DNA of 64,000 nucleotides from Nocardia arizonensis (GTDB lineage: Bacteria; Actinomycetota; Actinomycetes; Mycobacteriales; Mycobacteriaceae): positions 166,792 to 230,791 of the forward strand of contig NZ_LGYZ01000087.1 in the NCBI RefSeq assembly GCF_001310275.1, given 5' to 3'. The position numbers and the translations under genes were made by a program. This document shows, piece by piece, positions 8,803 to 17,866 of this stretch. The notes under the pieces are model-generated. The model was not told the origin of the DNA, ran no database searches, and saw only the letters and a program-made list of their open reading frames with translations. Within the stretch, counting starts at the first letter, position 1. Each line of letters begins with the position of its first letter.

Positions 8803-10567
8803 AAGCAAGCCGCGAGGGCGACGTGGGAGTGCAGGCGGTGCGACTGCGCTGGCGAGTGAGGAGTTCACGCTGGCAGGCCGCGTGGACGAGGCGGGTGTGG
8901 TCACCGTCCGGTGAGCTGGGCCGTCCGTGGTGGGTGAGGTAGTCGGCGTTGATCGCCCTGCGGATGATCTGCTGCCACCACCGTTCCCATTCGTGGGGGG
9001 ACTGCGGCGGTTGGTCGGCGGTCAGGATCGGTCCCCGGCAGATCGGGCAGCGGCCGTCCTGCTTGGTGAGCAGGCGCAGCGTGTAGCTGTCCAGCGGGGG
9101 TTTGACGCGCCGTCGCCGGTTGGCCCAGTACTCGGCCAGGGCGGGGTCATCTGGGGATGCCGCGCCCTTGACCATGGTGTGCCGGACGATGCCGGTCCAG
9201 GAGGGTTTCGCCAGGTAGGTGCCGCTGGCGGCATCACCGAACACCCAGCGATCGTTTCTGAACTTGTTGTATTTGCCGAAGTAGCGGGCCACGATCCATT
9301 TCTTCGGCTTGTTGGCGTGGCTGAAGGTCGCCCATTTGTAGCTGAGCGCCCACAGGTAGCTGTCCAGACTGGAGAATGTGCTGGACGAGACCACGCCCCG
9401 GTAGTAGGCCGTCCAACCCCGGGTGATGGGGTTGATCCTGGCGATGACCGCCGCCGCGTTCGCCCCGCGCAAGGCGCGGAACTCGGTGCGGAGCCGTTCC
9501 CGGATTCGCTGGATAGCCGCTTTCGACGGTTTGATCAGCAGCTTGCCGTGATACCGCCTGATGTTGAAGCCCAGGAAATCGTATCCATCGTCATCGATGT
9601 GTACGATCTTGGTCTTTTCCTCGTTGAAGGTGAGACCCCTGGGTGCCAACCATTCAGCGATTCTGGCCTTGACTTCCTGCGCCTGCCGCTGGCTGTGGCA
9701 GAGTGCGACCAGGTCGTCAGCGTACCGAATTACCATCGGTGAGCCCGGTTTGATTTTCCCCGCCTCGCTGGTTCCGGCGGGGTAATATCGGACTCCGGCG
9801 GCCGTTTCCAACCCGTGCAGAGCGACATTCAGTAGGAGTGGGCTGATCACACCACCCTGGGGTGTTCCCTCATCGGTTGGCGCGAACCCTTTTCTTTCCT
9901 CTATCACCCCGGCTTTCAGCCATTTCCGGATCAGATCCCTGGCCGGGAAAGACCCGAGCGCTTCCAATAACCGGTTGTGATCGATCTTGTCGAATGCCGC
10001 TGCCAAGTCCGCGTCCAGAGCCCAGACCCGCTTGGTCTTGGCGGAACAGCAAGTCTGGAAGATCGCCCCGATCGCGTCATGGCAACTTCGCCCCGGCCGA
10101 AACCCGTAAGATTTGGGCTCGAACCGGGCTTCCCACTCTGGTTCCAGTGCATTACGGACCCTGCCTTGATGGCAGCGGTCCGCGATGACCGGAATTCCGA
10201 GCGGCCTCAATTTTGCACGGTTTCCCGCCTTGGGTATATACACCCTCTTCAACGGCCGGGGACACCAGGTTGAGGCTTCGCGATGCACCCGCACCGCCAA
10301 CTCCACCCTGGCCCGGGAAGTCAAAGCGACTTCCGCATCGACCCCGGCGGTTTTGCGTCCTGCGTTCAGCTGCGTCGCTTGCCGCACGCTGACCAGCGTG
10401 TTGCTCCAGCTCCGCAGCATGAGTTTCTGTAGGTCCCTGACCGTTGCCAGGGAACCCTCCCGCGTCGCCTTGAAGATCCGCTGCCGTAGCCGCCGTACGT
10501 TCTCCTCGTGCACGCGCCAGTCGATGGCGGCCCAATCGAGGGTCACGTCCTTGGGTCCGTTCACCAT
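8786..10567 (-). CDS. ltrA: Group II intron-encoded reverse transcriptase/maturase with HNH endonuclease
   Basis: A 593-residue multifunctional intron protein that assists splicing and retrohomes the intron. The reverse transcriptase domain has KSYGFRPGRSCHDAI, DADLAAAFDKIDH, GTPQGGVISPLLLN and the catalytic YADD at residues 282-285. A maturase (X) domain follows (GWTAYYRGVVSSSTF region). The C-terminal HNH zinc-endonuclease domain has CPIC near residues 506-509 and a late HAAC near residue 560. The stop TGA falls inside the domain V hairpin, as is usual for these introns. All RT catalytic residues are intact, so activity is likely. Confidence 0.93.
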   Translation of the reverse strand: MVNGPKDVTLDWAAIDWRVHEENVRRLRQRIFKATREGSLATVRDLQKLMLRSWSNTLVSVRQATQLNAGRKTAGVDAEVALTSRARVELAVRVHREASTWCPRPLKRVYIPKAGNRAKLRPLGIPVIADRCHQGRVRNALEPEWEARFEPKSYGFRPGRSCHDAIGAIFQTCCSAKTKRVWALDADLAAAFDKIDHNRLLEALGSFPARDLIRKWLKAGVIEERKGFAPTDEGTPQGGVISPLLLNVALHGLETAAGVRYYPAGTSEAGKIKPGSPMVIRYADDLVALCHSQRQAQEVKARIAEWLAPRGLTFNEEKTKIVHIDDDGYDFLGFNIRRYHGKLLIKPSKAAIQRIRERLRTEFRALRGANAAAVIARINPITRGWTAYYRGVVSSSTFSSLDSYLWALSYKWATFSHANKPKKWIVARYFGKYNKFRNDRWVFGDAASGTYLAKPSWTGIVRHTMVKGAASPDDPALAEYWANRRRRVKPPLDSYTLRLLTKQDGRCPICRGPILTADQPPQSPHEWERWWQQIIRRAINADYLTHHGRPSSPDGDHTRLVHAACQRELLTRQRSRTACTPTSPSRLACADSR

Positions 10568-11291
10568 TGGTGTCTAACTTGTCCTTCGGTTCCGGGGTTT
10601 CGGCTGCTTGTTCTCAAAGGCTCACCTGCCCACGTCAGCGCCCTTTCGGGCCCGGGCACCAGGCCCGGTATCCGGCCAGTTATCCAGCGGCAGCGGCTGG
10701 AGGTGCCGCCGTCATGCCTCTGGTTTCCTGCTGACTTTCGTCCACCGCCACCAGGATTTCACCCGATAGCGATGACGCCGTTCTCGGCGTGACCGGCTTT
10801 TGCTTCTTGGGCATCTTGTTCCCGCCAGAGAATTCCGCCTCCCTTACGGTTGGCCTACCTGTCCGCCCCCAGGCGTTCAGGACTCTGCCGGGTTTTCCGT
10901 GTTCCGCACGTGCGAGATGCGGCCGGGGTGGGTGCCTCCTATACTCCGGGGCGGTGGTGTCCTCCCGATCAGCGATGGGTCTCCGATCGGCACCTGCCGT
11001 TTCTCACCGGCCAGCCCTGTCATCCGCCTCACGCATTCCACCGGCGGAAGCCACTATTACGAAGCATGCGGAAATTCACCTACATTCACCCGTCCGGCCT
11101 TCTCCTCGCCCGCCGCCGCTGGATGGAACAGCAACAGCTTCGGCTTCTACCCCGGGCTTCACACCCCGCAGTCACCCGCGACGCATGCCAGGGCGGAGAC
11201 AATCCCATAGACACTGGATCGGGTTCACGTCTTCACCAATGGAACCTCCAAACAACGTGACCACTCACATCGTGCGACTTTCACGTCGCAC

Positions 11292-11361
11292 CCCACCGCT
11301 GGTGGTAGAGGGCTACCAGGTCTTTCGCCGGGTAGCGGCGCGGGTCGAGCAAGGTGTCCAT
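11292..11361 (-). pseudogene. IS4-type transposase remnant, upstream exon of the group II intron
   Basis: Read on the minus strand, these 70 bases encode MDTLLDPRRYPAKDLVALYH then QRW plus one base, directly abutting the intron 5' end. This is the segment before the conserved glutamate motif of IS4-type transposases. A TGA stop lies in frame two codons upstream and no earlier part of the transposase is recognisable to 11460, so the N-terminal two thirds have been lost. Confidence 0.75.
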
Positions 11362-11556
11362 GACTCAGGATCGCTACTTCGGGCGCGGTCGGCAGCATCC
11401 GCAGGTGGCAGCGATGCTCGACCGAGCACTGTCCATAAGCGATGAATAAACGATGGATTGAGGCTCAGCGAAGTACCTGAACTGCGCAACCTCCGAGAAC
11501 GGTCAACTGTAAGTGACGGGACAACCGAATTATTCCGAGGTCGTCCGGGCGGACGA

Positions 11557-11778
11557 TCAGTGGACGTTGAGGTAGAAGACGAGGACGGCTATGAACGCGG
11601 CGGTGAGCAGCAGGGTGGACAGGCGGGGGCGGCCCAGCGTCGGGGGGCGGCGACGCCCGAGCCACACGGAGTCGACCGAGGGGTCGAGGGAGTGGCGCGG
11701 GGGCGGGCCATCGGGGGTCTCGGCCTGCGCGGGGCCGGATATCTCGGAGTCGTCGGAGGAGTCATCGCCGGATCCCAT
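11557..11778 (-). CDS. Small single-pass membrane protein, unknown function
   Basis: The 73-residue product starts at ATG 11778. It has an acidic, proline-rich N-terminal half (GDDSSDDSEISGPA), a basic patch (RRRPPTLGRPRL) and one C-terminal hydrophobic segment (STLLLTAAFIAVLVFYL). This is the pattern of a tail-anchored or N-in single-pass protein. I do not recognise the family. It could be chance, but the clean basic/hydrophobic organisation and codon use favour a real gene. Confidence 0.5.
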   Translation of the reverse strand: MGSGDDSSDDSEISGPAQAETPDGPPPRHSLDPSVDSVWLGRRRPPTLGRPRLSTLLLTAAFIAVLVFYLNVH

Positions 11779-11886
11779 GAATGCACCGTAGTGCCGAGGG
11801 GCGCCATCGCGCCCGGTTTGCCGGGCCGGTTTCCAATGCCGTTGCTATTCGGTGACGTTCCCGACGCCCGAACGGCGAGTCCGGTA

Positions 11887-12966
11887 TCAGGTGAGGCGGC
11901 GGCGGAATGCCTCGGTGCCGGCGCCGGAGGCGAGATCGACCGTGACCACGCGCAATTCGATACCCGACCGGTCGATGTCGAGAACCATGAATCCGAGCTG
12001 GTTGTAGGTCTCGAACAGGGTCGGATGGCCCGCGTTCGCCCCGGTCTTCGGTTCGGCGCCTACGGTTTTGGCGGCGGCGCCGGAGATCAGCTGGCGGGTG
12101 CCCTTGGCGGCGGGGCTCGGTTCGAGCACCTGGAGGGAATGATCGTGACCGGAGAGGATGAGATGGCAGCGGCCGATCACCAGATCCTCGAAGAAGCGCT
12201 TGACGTGCACACCGTTGATCGGTTCTATCGCCAGGCCCTCGTAGTTGCCCGCGTCGCCGTGCGGGCCGTTGTTGAGATAGGGCTGGTGGGTGCAGGCGAT
12301 CTTCCACGTCGCGGGTGATTCGGCGATGGCGCGGTCGAGCCAGGCCCGCTGGGCGTTCATATACTCGCCGTCGGGCGACCAGTACGGGGACAGAAACGGC
12401 GGAATGTAGGCGGCGATGGGGTTGACGTCGAGGACGAAGAATTCGACCACCGGGTTCTGTTCGGGCAGCCGCACCGAGTAGTAGCGGCTCGGCATCCACC
12501 AGCGCGCCGAATTCGCGTGGTATTCGACCTCGTGATTGCCGCGCAACAGCCAGCCGCCGTCACCGGGCAACACCGAACTGGTGTCGTGATTGCCCAGCAC
12601 CATCGCCCACGGGAAGTCCAGGCCCGTGTTGGGATTCTCGAATTTGTCGGTGAACTGCACGTCGGTGCCGCTGGTCGGGCCGGTTTCGTAGATATTGTCG
12701 CCGAGGCCGAGCGCGAGTCCGAACGGTGCTCTGCGGTGGTATTCGCGCGCAGCGTCGGCCACCGCCCACTGGGTACGGGTTCCGGTGCCCGCGTCGCCGG
12801 TGACCAGCACGCGCACCGAACCCCCGGTGGGAAATTCGAATTTCCGTATCCCCGCCGACACCGGTACCGCCTGCGCCGGGGCGAGGCCGACCAGTGTCGC
12901 GCCCGCCGCGACGGCGGCGGCGCCCGCCAGCAGTTCCCGCCGTCCGATCCCCTGCCCGCTGCTCAT
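11887..12966 (-). CDS. Secreted metallophosphoesterase (purple acid phosphatase-like)
   Basis: A 359-residue protein from ATG 12966. The N-terminus has a twin-arginine-type signal (RRELLAGAAAVAAGATLVG then AQA), so it is probably exported folded with its metals. The calcineurin-like dimetal motifs are in order: GDAGTGT, GLGDNIYE, VLGNHD, an H in CTHQPYL and SGHDHS. Such enzymes release phosphate from esters outside the cytoplasm. An upstream frame extension lacks a plausible signal peptide in the right place, so 12966 is preferred. The gene stands alone between the small membrane protein and recQ, both on the same strand. Confidence 0.85.
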   Translation of the reverse strand: MSSGQGIGRRELLAGAAAVAAGATLVGLAPAQAVPVSAGIRKFEFPTGGSVRVLVTGDAGTGTRTQWAVADAAREYHRRAPFGLALGLGDNIYETGPTSGTDVQFTDKFENPNTGLDFPWAMVLGNHDTSSVLPGDGGWLLRGNHEVEYHANSARWWMPSRYYSVRLPEQNPVVEFFVLDVNPIAAYIPPFLSPYWSPDGEYMNAQRAWLDRAIAESPATWKIACTHQPYLNNGPHGDAGNYEGLAIEPINGVHVKRFFEDLVIGRCHLILSGHDHSLQVLEPSPAAKGTRQLISGAAAKTVGAEPKTGANAGHPTLFETYNQLGFMVLDIDRSGIELRVVTVDLASGAGTEAFRRRLT

Positions 12967-13097
12967 CCGATGCCCTTTCGTTGGTCCGCCACGCGCCGCC
13001 CGCGCCACCCCAAGCCATCTTGGACGATCGACCAAGGCAGGTCCACCCGGGACGGCGCAGTTCACCGAGTGTCAATCCGACGACTACCGGTCCGCCC

Positions 13098-14981
13098 TTA
13101 CATCCGGGCGACCGCTTCGAGCACACCTTCGCCGTATCGGGCGAGCTTGTTCTCGCCGACCCCGCTGACCGTGCCGAGTTCGGCCATCGAGCCCGGTTTG
13201 CGCGCGGCGATCTCGCGCAGAGTGGAGTCGTGGAAGACGACGTAGGCGGGCACACCCTGTTCCTTCGCCGTCGCCGCCCGCCATTCGCGCAACCTCTCGA
13301 ACAGCCCCGCGTCGGCCGGGCCGAGATCCACGGCAGCGGCCTTGGCGGACTTGGCCGGTTTGGCCGCGCGCACCGATTTGGAGACCCGTTCCAACTCGCG
13401 GCGCAACCGCACCCGACGCCCGGAGAACAGCACCTCGTTGCTGGCCTCGGTGAGGGTGAGCACACCGTATTCGCCGTGCACAGCGAGCAGTCCGTGCGCG
13501 AGTAGTTGCCGCACCACACCGCGCCATTCCGCATCGCGCAGATCGGTGCCGACCCCGAAGACCGACAGTTCGTTGTGCGCGTGTTGCAGCACCTTGGGAT
13601 TGGATTTGCCGAGCAGGATGTCGATGATATGACCCGCGCCGAAGCGCTGCCCGCGCTCGCGATCCAGCCGCAGCACGGCCGAGAGCAGTTTCTGCGCCGC
13701 CACGGTGCCGTCCCAGGACTCCGGCGGGGCCAGGCAGGTGTCGCAATTGCCGCACTCCCCGCCGGGCTGGCCGAAATAGGCCAGCAGCTGCCCGCGACGG
13801 CACGAGACCGTCTCGCATAATGCGAGCATGGCGTCCAGATGCAATTGCAACTGCCTGCGATGGGCGGCGTCGCCCTCCGAGTTGTCGATGAGTTTGCGCT
13901 GTTGCACGACATCGTTGAGTCCGTAGACCATCCACGCCGTGGAGGGCAGTCCGTCGCGGCCCGCGCGCCCGGTCTCCTGGTAGTAGCCCTCCACCGATTT
14001 CGGTAGGTCGAGGTGGGCGACAAAGCGGACGTCGGGTTTGTCGATACCCATGCCGAACGCGATTGTGGCAACGACGACCAGACCGTCCTCGCGCAGGAAC
14101 CGAGCCTGATTCTCGGCGCGGGTGCGATTGTCGAGACCGGCGTGGTACGGGATGGCGGTGACGCCGTTCTCGGTGAGGAAGGCGGCCGTCTTTTCCACCG
14201 AGTTGCGCGAGAGACAGTAGACGATTCCGGCGTCGCCCGCGTGTTCGGTGCGGATGAAATCGAGCAGTTGCCGATCCGCGCGGTTCTTCGGCTCGATGCG
14301 GTACTGGATATTGGGGCGGTCGAAACTGGCGACGAAGCGCCGGGCCGAGCCGAGATCGAGCCGGTGGATGATCTCGTCACGGGTCTTCTCGGTGGCGGTG
14401 GCGGTCAACGCGACCCGCGGCACCCGCGGCCAGCGCTCGTGCAGGACCGACAGCGCCAGGTAGTCGGGCCGGAAATCGTGACCCCACTGCGAGACGCAGT
14501 GCGCCTCGTCGATGGCGAAAAGCGAGACCGTGCCGCGATCGAGCAACTGCATCGTGGCTTCGGACCGCAGCCGCTCCGGCGCCAGATAGAGCAGGTCGAG
14601 TTCGCCCGCGACGAATTGCGCCTCGACCATGCGGCGCTCGTCGGGATACTGGGTGGAATTGAGGAAGCCCGCGCGCACACCGAGCGCGCTCAACGCGTCG
14701 ACCTGGTCCTGCATGAGCGCGATGAGCGGTGAGACGACGACGCCGACGCCGGGGCGCACCAGCGCGGGCACCTGGTAGCACAATGACTTTCCGCCGCCGG
14801 TCGGCATGAGCACCAGCGCGTCGCCGCCGCCGATGATGTGCTCGACGATCGCGGCCTGATCACCGCGGAAGCTGTCGTAGCCGAAGACCCGACGCAGAAC
14901 CTCTTGCGCCGCACCGTTTCCGGAGTCGGCGCCTTCGGTCACCGCGGCCGGGATCACTTCGGGGGGAGTCACCCGGCCCAT
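13098..14981 (-). CDS. recQ: ATP-dependent DNA helicase RecQ
   Basis: A 627-residue superfamily 2 3'-5' DNA helicase. Seen in order: Walker A MPTGGGKSLCYQ, the DEAH box in IDEAHCVSQWGHDFRPDY, motif III TATAT, motifs V/VI (IAFGMGIDKP, YYQETGRAGRDG), the RQC zinc-binding cysteines (C in ETVSCRRGQ, then CGNCDTC), a winged-helix region and a C-terminal HRDC domain. RecQ works in recombination and replication-fork repair. Length and motif order match full-length bacterial RecQ. In M. tuberculosis-like chromosomes smpB normally follows ftsX; here recQ is the next gene. Confidence 0.95.
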   Translation of the reverse strand: MGRVTPPEVIPAAVTEGADSGNGAAQEVLRRVFGYDSFRGDQAAIVEHIIGGGDALVLMPTGGGKSLCYQVPALVRPGVGVVVSPLIALMQDQVDALSALGVRAGFLNSTQYPDERRMVEAQFVAGELDLLYLAPERLRSEATMQLLDRGTVSLFAIDEAHCVSQWGHDFRPDYLALSVLHERWPRVPRVALTATATEKTRDEIIHRLDLGSARRFVASFDRPNIQYRIEPKNRADRQLLDFIRTEHAGDAGIVYCLSRNSVEKTAAFLTENGVTAIPYHAGLDNRTRAENQARFLREDGLVVVATIAFGMGIDKPDVRFVAHLDLPKSVEGYYQETGRAGRDGLPSTAWMVYGLNDVVQQRKLIDNSEGDAAHRRQLQLHLDAMLALCETVSCRRGQLLAYFGQPGGECGNCDTCLAPPESWDGTVAAQKLLSAVLRLDRERGQRFGAGHIIDILLGKSNPKVLQHAHNELSVFGVGTDLRDAEWRGVVRQLLAHGLLAVHGEYGVLTLTEASNEVLFSGRRVRLRRELERVSKSVRAAKPAKSAKAAAVDLGPADAGLFERLREWRAATAKEQGVPAYVVFHDSTLREIAARKPGSMAELGTVSGVGENKLARYGEGVLEAVARM

Positions 14982-15050
14982 ATTACGAGCGACCCGCGAC
15001 CTCCGTTCGGCGGGCGCGGAGCGTGACCGGGGCCGACGTCGGCCGCGCGG

Positions 15051-15953
15051 TTATTCGCGCACGTAGTAGCGCAGGGTCGCGTACGCGGTGATCGCGGCCA
15101 CCACGACGCCGACCGGAGCGATGGTCAGCGCGACGATCGCGATGTCGTCGCCGGTGATACGCGGGAACACATTGCTGTCGAACAGCGGGCCCAATGCCCG
15201 GTCGATGACCAGCGGCCGGGCGGTGAGCAGTCCCAGAATCGCCAGCAGCGAGCCCGCCAGCGCCGCGACCACCGCCTCCATGAGGAACGGCAATTGGGTG
15301 TACCAGCGGGTCGCGCCGACCAGTCGCATGATGCTGACCTCGGTGCGCCGGGTGAAGGCCGCGATCTGCATCATGTTCGCGATCAGCAGCAATGCCGCCA
15401 GCGCCATCACCACTGCCAAGCCGAACGCGGCATTGCGCAGGCCGTCGAACAACCGCAGCAGCCGGTCGACGAACTCGCGGTCGTTGGCGACCGTGCGGAC
15501 GCCATCGCGATTGTGGAAGCTGTTGTAGATGTGTTCGTACTGGTCGCCGTCGGTCATCTTGACCCGCATCGAGGCGGGCAGCGGCGTCTCGGAGATGTAC
15601 TGCACCATCTCCGGCTGATCCTCGAACAGCTTCTTGGCCTCTTCCAGCGCGGCGGCGCGGTTGAGGAACTGCACACTGACCACGCCGGAGGTCTTCTTCA
15701 TATCCGTCAACAGCGATTTGCACGGTTCGGCCGCGCAGTCGGGATCGTCGGCGGATATCGCGTCATCGAGGTAGAACCGCACCTCGAGTCGACCGGTGAA
15801 GTACTGCTCGGTCTTGTCGGCCATGCGCACCGACAGCAGGCCGCCGCCGAGCATGGCCAGCGAGACAGCGGTGGTGAGGATCATCGCGATGGTCATGGTC
15901 ACATTGCGCCGCAGGCCGGTGAAGACCTCGCTGAACAGGAAACTCGCGCGCAT
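15051..15953 (-). CDS. ftsX: Cell division ABC transporter permease FtsX
   Basis: A 300-residue membrane protein. One membrane segment is near the N-terminus (MTIAMILTTAVSLAMLGGG); a roughly 130-residue extracytoplasmic domain with two cysteines (CAAEPC) follows, then three C-terminal segments. This is the FtsX topology. With FtsE it couples septation to periplasmic peptidoglycan hydrolases. The ATG at 15953 overlaps the last base of the ftsE stop codon (TAATG), indicating coupled translation. Confidence 0.95.
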   Translation of the reverse strand: MRASFLFSEVFTGLRRNVTMTIAMILTTAVSLAMLGGGLLSVRMADKTEQYFTGRLEVRFYLDDAISADDPDCAAEPCKSLLTDMKKTSGVVSVQFLNRAAALEEAKKLFEDQPEMVQYISETPLPASMRVKMTDGDQYEHIYNSFHNRDGVRTVANDREFVDRLLRLFDGLRNAAFGLAVVMALAALLLIANMMQIAAFTRRTEVSIMRLVGATRWYTQLPFLMEAVVAALAGSLLAILGLLTARPLVIDRALGPLFDSNVFPRITGDDIAIVALTIAPVGVVVAAITAYATLRYYVRE

Positions 15954-16642
15954 TATCGACCTACCCCGTATACGCCGGTGGCCTCGTCGCGCACCAGACG
16001 GCCGCGATCCAACTCGATCACCCGTCTGCGCATCGCGTCGACGATGTGGTTGTCGTGGGTGGCCATGACCACGGTGGTGCCGGTGCGGTTGATCCGCTCG
16101 AGCAGGTACATGATGTCGGCGCTGGTGTCCGGGTCCAGGTTGCCGGTCGGCTCGTCGGCCAGCAGCACAAGCGGCCGGTTGACGAAGGCGCGCGCGATGG
16201 CGACGCGCTGCTGTTCACCGCCGGACAGCTCACTGGGCAGCCGCTCGGCCTTTCCGCCGAGCCCGACCAGATCCAGCACCTCGGGCACCGTCCGCTCGAT
16301 CACCTGGCGACGTTTGCCGATCACCTCGAGCGCGAACGCCACATTCTGATAGACCGTCTTCTGCTGGAGCAGCCGGAAGTCCTGGAAGACGCAGCCCATG
16401 CGCTGGCGTAGTTTCGGCACTTTCCGCCCGGGCAGGCGGTCGACCCGGAAATCCGCGACACGGATCTCCCCCGCGGTGGGTTTCTCCTCCTTGAGGAGCA
16501 GACGCATGAAGGTCGACTTCCCTGAACCGGACGGCCCGATGATGAAGACGAACTCGCCCTTTTCCACATCGACCGTGATGTTGTCCAGCGCGGGTCTCGT
16601 CGAGGTCTGATACGACTTGGTGACGTTGCGCATGGTGATCAC
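15953..16642 (-). CDS. ftsE: Cell division ATP-binding protein FtsE
   Basis: A 229-residue ABC ATPase, the same length as M. tuberculosis FtsE. Walker A GPSGSGKST, signature LSGGEQQR and Walker B LLADEPTGNLD are intact, and the FtsE-typical CVFQDFRLLQQKTVYQNVAF segment is present. The GTG at 16642 gives the VITMRNVTK start aligning with MITLDHVTK of the mycobacterial protein; longer upstream frames are not needed. It forms a complex with FtsX at the division site. Confidence 0.95.
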   Translation of the reverse strand: MITMRNVTKSYQTSTRPALDNITVDVEKGEFVFIIGPSGSGKSTFMRLLLKEEKPTAGEIRVADFRVDRLPGRKVPKLRQRMGCVFQDFRLLQQKTVYQNVAFALEVIGKRRQVIERTVPEVLDLVGLGGKAERLPSELSGGEQQRVAIARAFVNRPLVLLADEPTGNLDPDTSADIMYLLERINRTGTTVVMATHDNHIVDAMRRRVIELDRGRLVRDEATGVYGVGR

Positions 16643-16692
16643 GGGGAGCCAGTGTAACCAGACCGGCGCCGTGACCCGCGCGGTCGCGCCGG

Positions 16693-16863
16693 CTACCGCC
16701 CCGCGGGCTCGGTCACGGCGGCCGCCGGAATGGTGTTCACCAGCAGACCGGTACCGATCGGAGCCGTTGTGTCGGGTTTCACGAAGAGGTAGAGCACGAA
16801 GATCGCGACCCACGCGATCATGAGCAGCGCGGTCGACTTACGCGGCCGCATCGATTCCCGCAT
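16693..16863 (-). CDS. Small membrane protein between mscS and ftsE
   Basis: A 56-residue product from ATG 16863 (a second ATG is at 16851). It has a basic start (RESMRPRKST), one hydrophobic segment (ALLMIAWVAIFVLYLFV) and a short outer tail. It lies 13 bases after the MscS gene and 50 bases before ftsE on the same strand. M. tuberculosis also has a small membrane-protein gene (Rv3103c) in this position, which supports a real gene. Function is unknown; an FtsEX accessory role is speculation. Confidence 0.6.
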   Translation of the reverse strand: MRESMRPRKSTALLMIAWVAIFVLYLFVKPDTTAPIGTGLLVNTIPAAAVTEPAGR

Positions 16864-16876
16864 GATCACCGTCACT

Positions 16877-17725
16877 TTAAGCTGTCTCACTGATTCCCTC
16901 CCGGCGCAGCGCAGCGGCGACTCGCACGCGCAGCTCACGGCCGACTTCGAACTGCTTGCCCGGCAGTGTGCGGGCAACCATCCGGATGTTGACCCGATCC
17001 ATTGCCAGATCATCGATACCCATGACACTGGGTTCGTCGAGCAGCAACGGTTTCAGTCGCGGGTCCGCGTACGCCTCGGTGCCGACCCGGTGCAGGATCT
17101 CGTTCACGCGGGTGATGTCGACGGTGGCCGCCACCGGCACGTCGATCGCGGCGCGCGCCCAATCCTTGGAAAGATTGGTCACTTTCACGATCTGACCGTT
17201 GGGGACGGTGATCACCTCGCCATCGGAATTGCGCAAGGTGGTGATCCGCAACGTGACGTCCTCGACGGTACCCTCGGCCATCTCGGTCGAGCCCTGGACC
17301 GAGATGCTCACCACATCGCCGAAGCCGTACTGGCGTTCGGTGATGAGGAAGAAGCCCGCGAGGATGTCCTGCACGATGCGCTGCGCGCCGAAACCGAGGG
17401 CCGCGCCGAGCACGGCCGCGGGCGCGACCAGTCCGGTGACCTGAAAACCGAGACGCTGCAACAGTTCCATGCCAACCAGCACGTACACGACGGTGAGCAC
17501 GACCCACGTGAGCACCTGCGCCAGCGCGTGCCGATGCTTGGCCGCCTCCGACCGCACCAGCGCGTCGCTGCTGCGGAATCCGGCGTCGATCTTCTGGGTG
17601 ACCCGGTCGCGGACGAAGGTCGCGAAACGTCCGAACAACACCACGCCCAGCACGAGCAGGATGATCTCCAGCCCGCTCGAACGTAGCCAGTTCGTGGTGT
17701 CGGACGAGATGCCGAGCGCGATCAC
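16877..17725 (-). CDS. Small-conductance mechanosensitive channel (MscS family)
   Basis: A 282-residue MscS-type protein. Hydrophobic helices lie near residues 15-35 and 65-85. The pore-lining TM3 region is GLVAPAAVLGAALGFGAQRIVQDILAGF (residues ~96-123), rich in paired Gly/Ala as in MscS. The beta domain follows (YGFGDVVSI, VEDVTLRITTLRNSDGEVIT, PNGQI). Such channels release osmolytes under membrane tension. It occupies the position of Rv3104c between prfB and ftsE in M. tuberculosis. Confidence 0.88.
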   Translation of the reverse strand: MIALGISSDTTNWLRSSGLEIILLVLGVVLFGRFATFVRDRVTQKIDAGFRSSDALVRSEAAKHRHALAQVLTWVVLTVVYVLVGMELLQRLGFQVTGLVAPAAVLGAALGFGAQRIVQDILAGFFLITERQYGFGDVVSISVQGSTEMAEGTVEDVTLRITTLRNSDGEVITVPNGQIVKVTNLSKDWARAAIDVPVAATVDITRVNEILHRVGTEAYADPRLKPLLLDEPSVMGIDDLAMDRVNIRMVARTLPGKQFEVGRELRVRVAAALRREGISETA

Positions 17726-17866
17726 CGGATCGGCTCCTGTGATGTCTCACCAACCGCAACACACACGCCAGACAGGCTACAACGACGCACGCGACACCAC
17801 CGCGCGTCGCCGCGATTCGACACTGCCGACACGCCGCGACGAGCCCGCATTCTGTTCCACGACAAT

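Larger units (their letters stand above)
8727..11291 (-). mobile_element. Group II intron inserted in an IS4-type transposase gene
   Basis: The element runs on the minus strand. Its 5' end at 11291 begins GTGCGACGTGAAAGTCGCAC, matching the GUGYG start and first stem of group II introns. Its 3' end at 8727 reads CCTTACCCGAT, after a domain V hairpin with GAAA tetraloop and a domain VI hairpin. Joining the flanks gives TGGG+AGATCGAAACC, which reads W-E-I-E-T and restores the conserved transposase motif exactly; this fixes the boundaries. About 720 bases of ribozyme domains I-III precede the maturase gene, which ends inside domain V. The intron looks complete: ribozyme ends, reverse transcriptase, maturase and HNH domains are all present. 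Confidence 0.9.

Noticed and set aside
10508..11445. Several open frames on the plus strand between 10.5 and 11.4 kb
   Set aside because: They lie opposite the ribozyme domains of the group II intron and are not genes.
12560..14380. A 606-codon open frame overlapping recQ and the metallophosphatase
   Set aside because: Different frame from both; low-complexity Ser/Arg/Pro product; recQ motifs are in the other frame.
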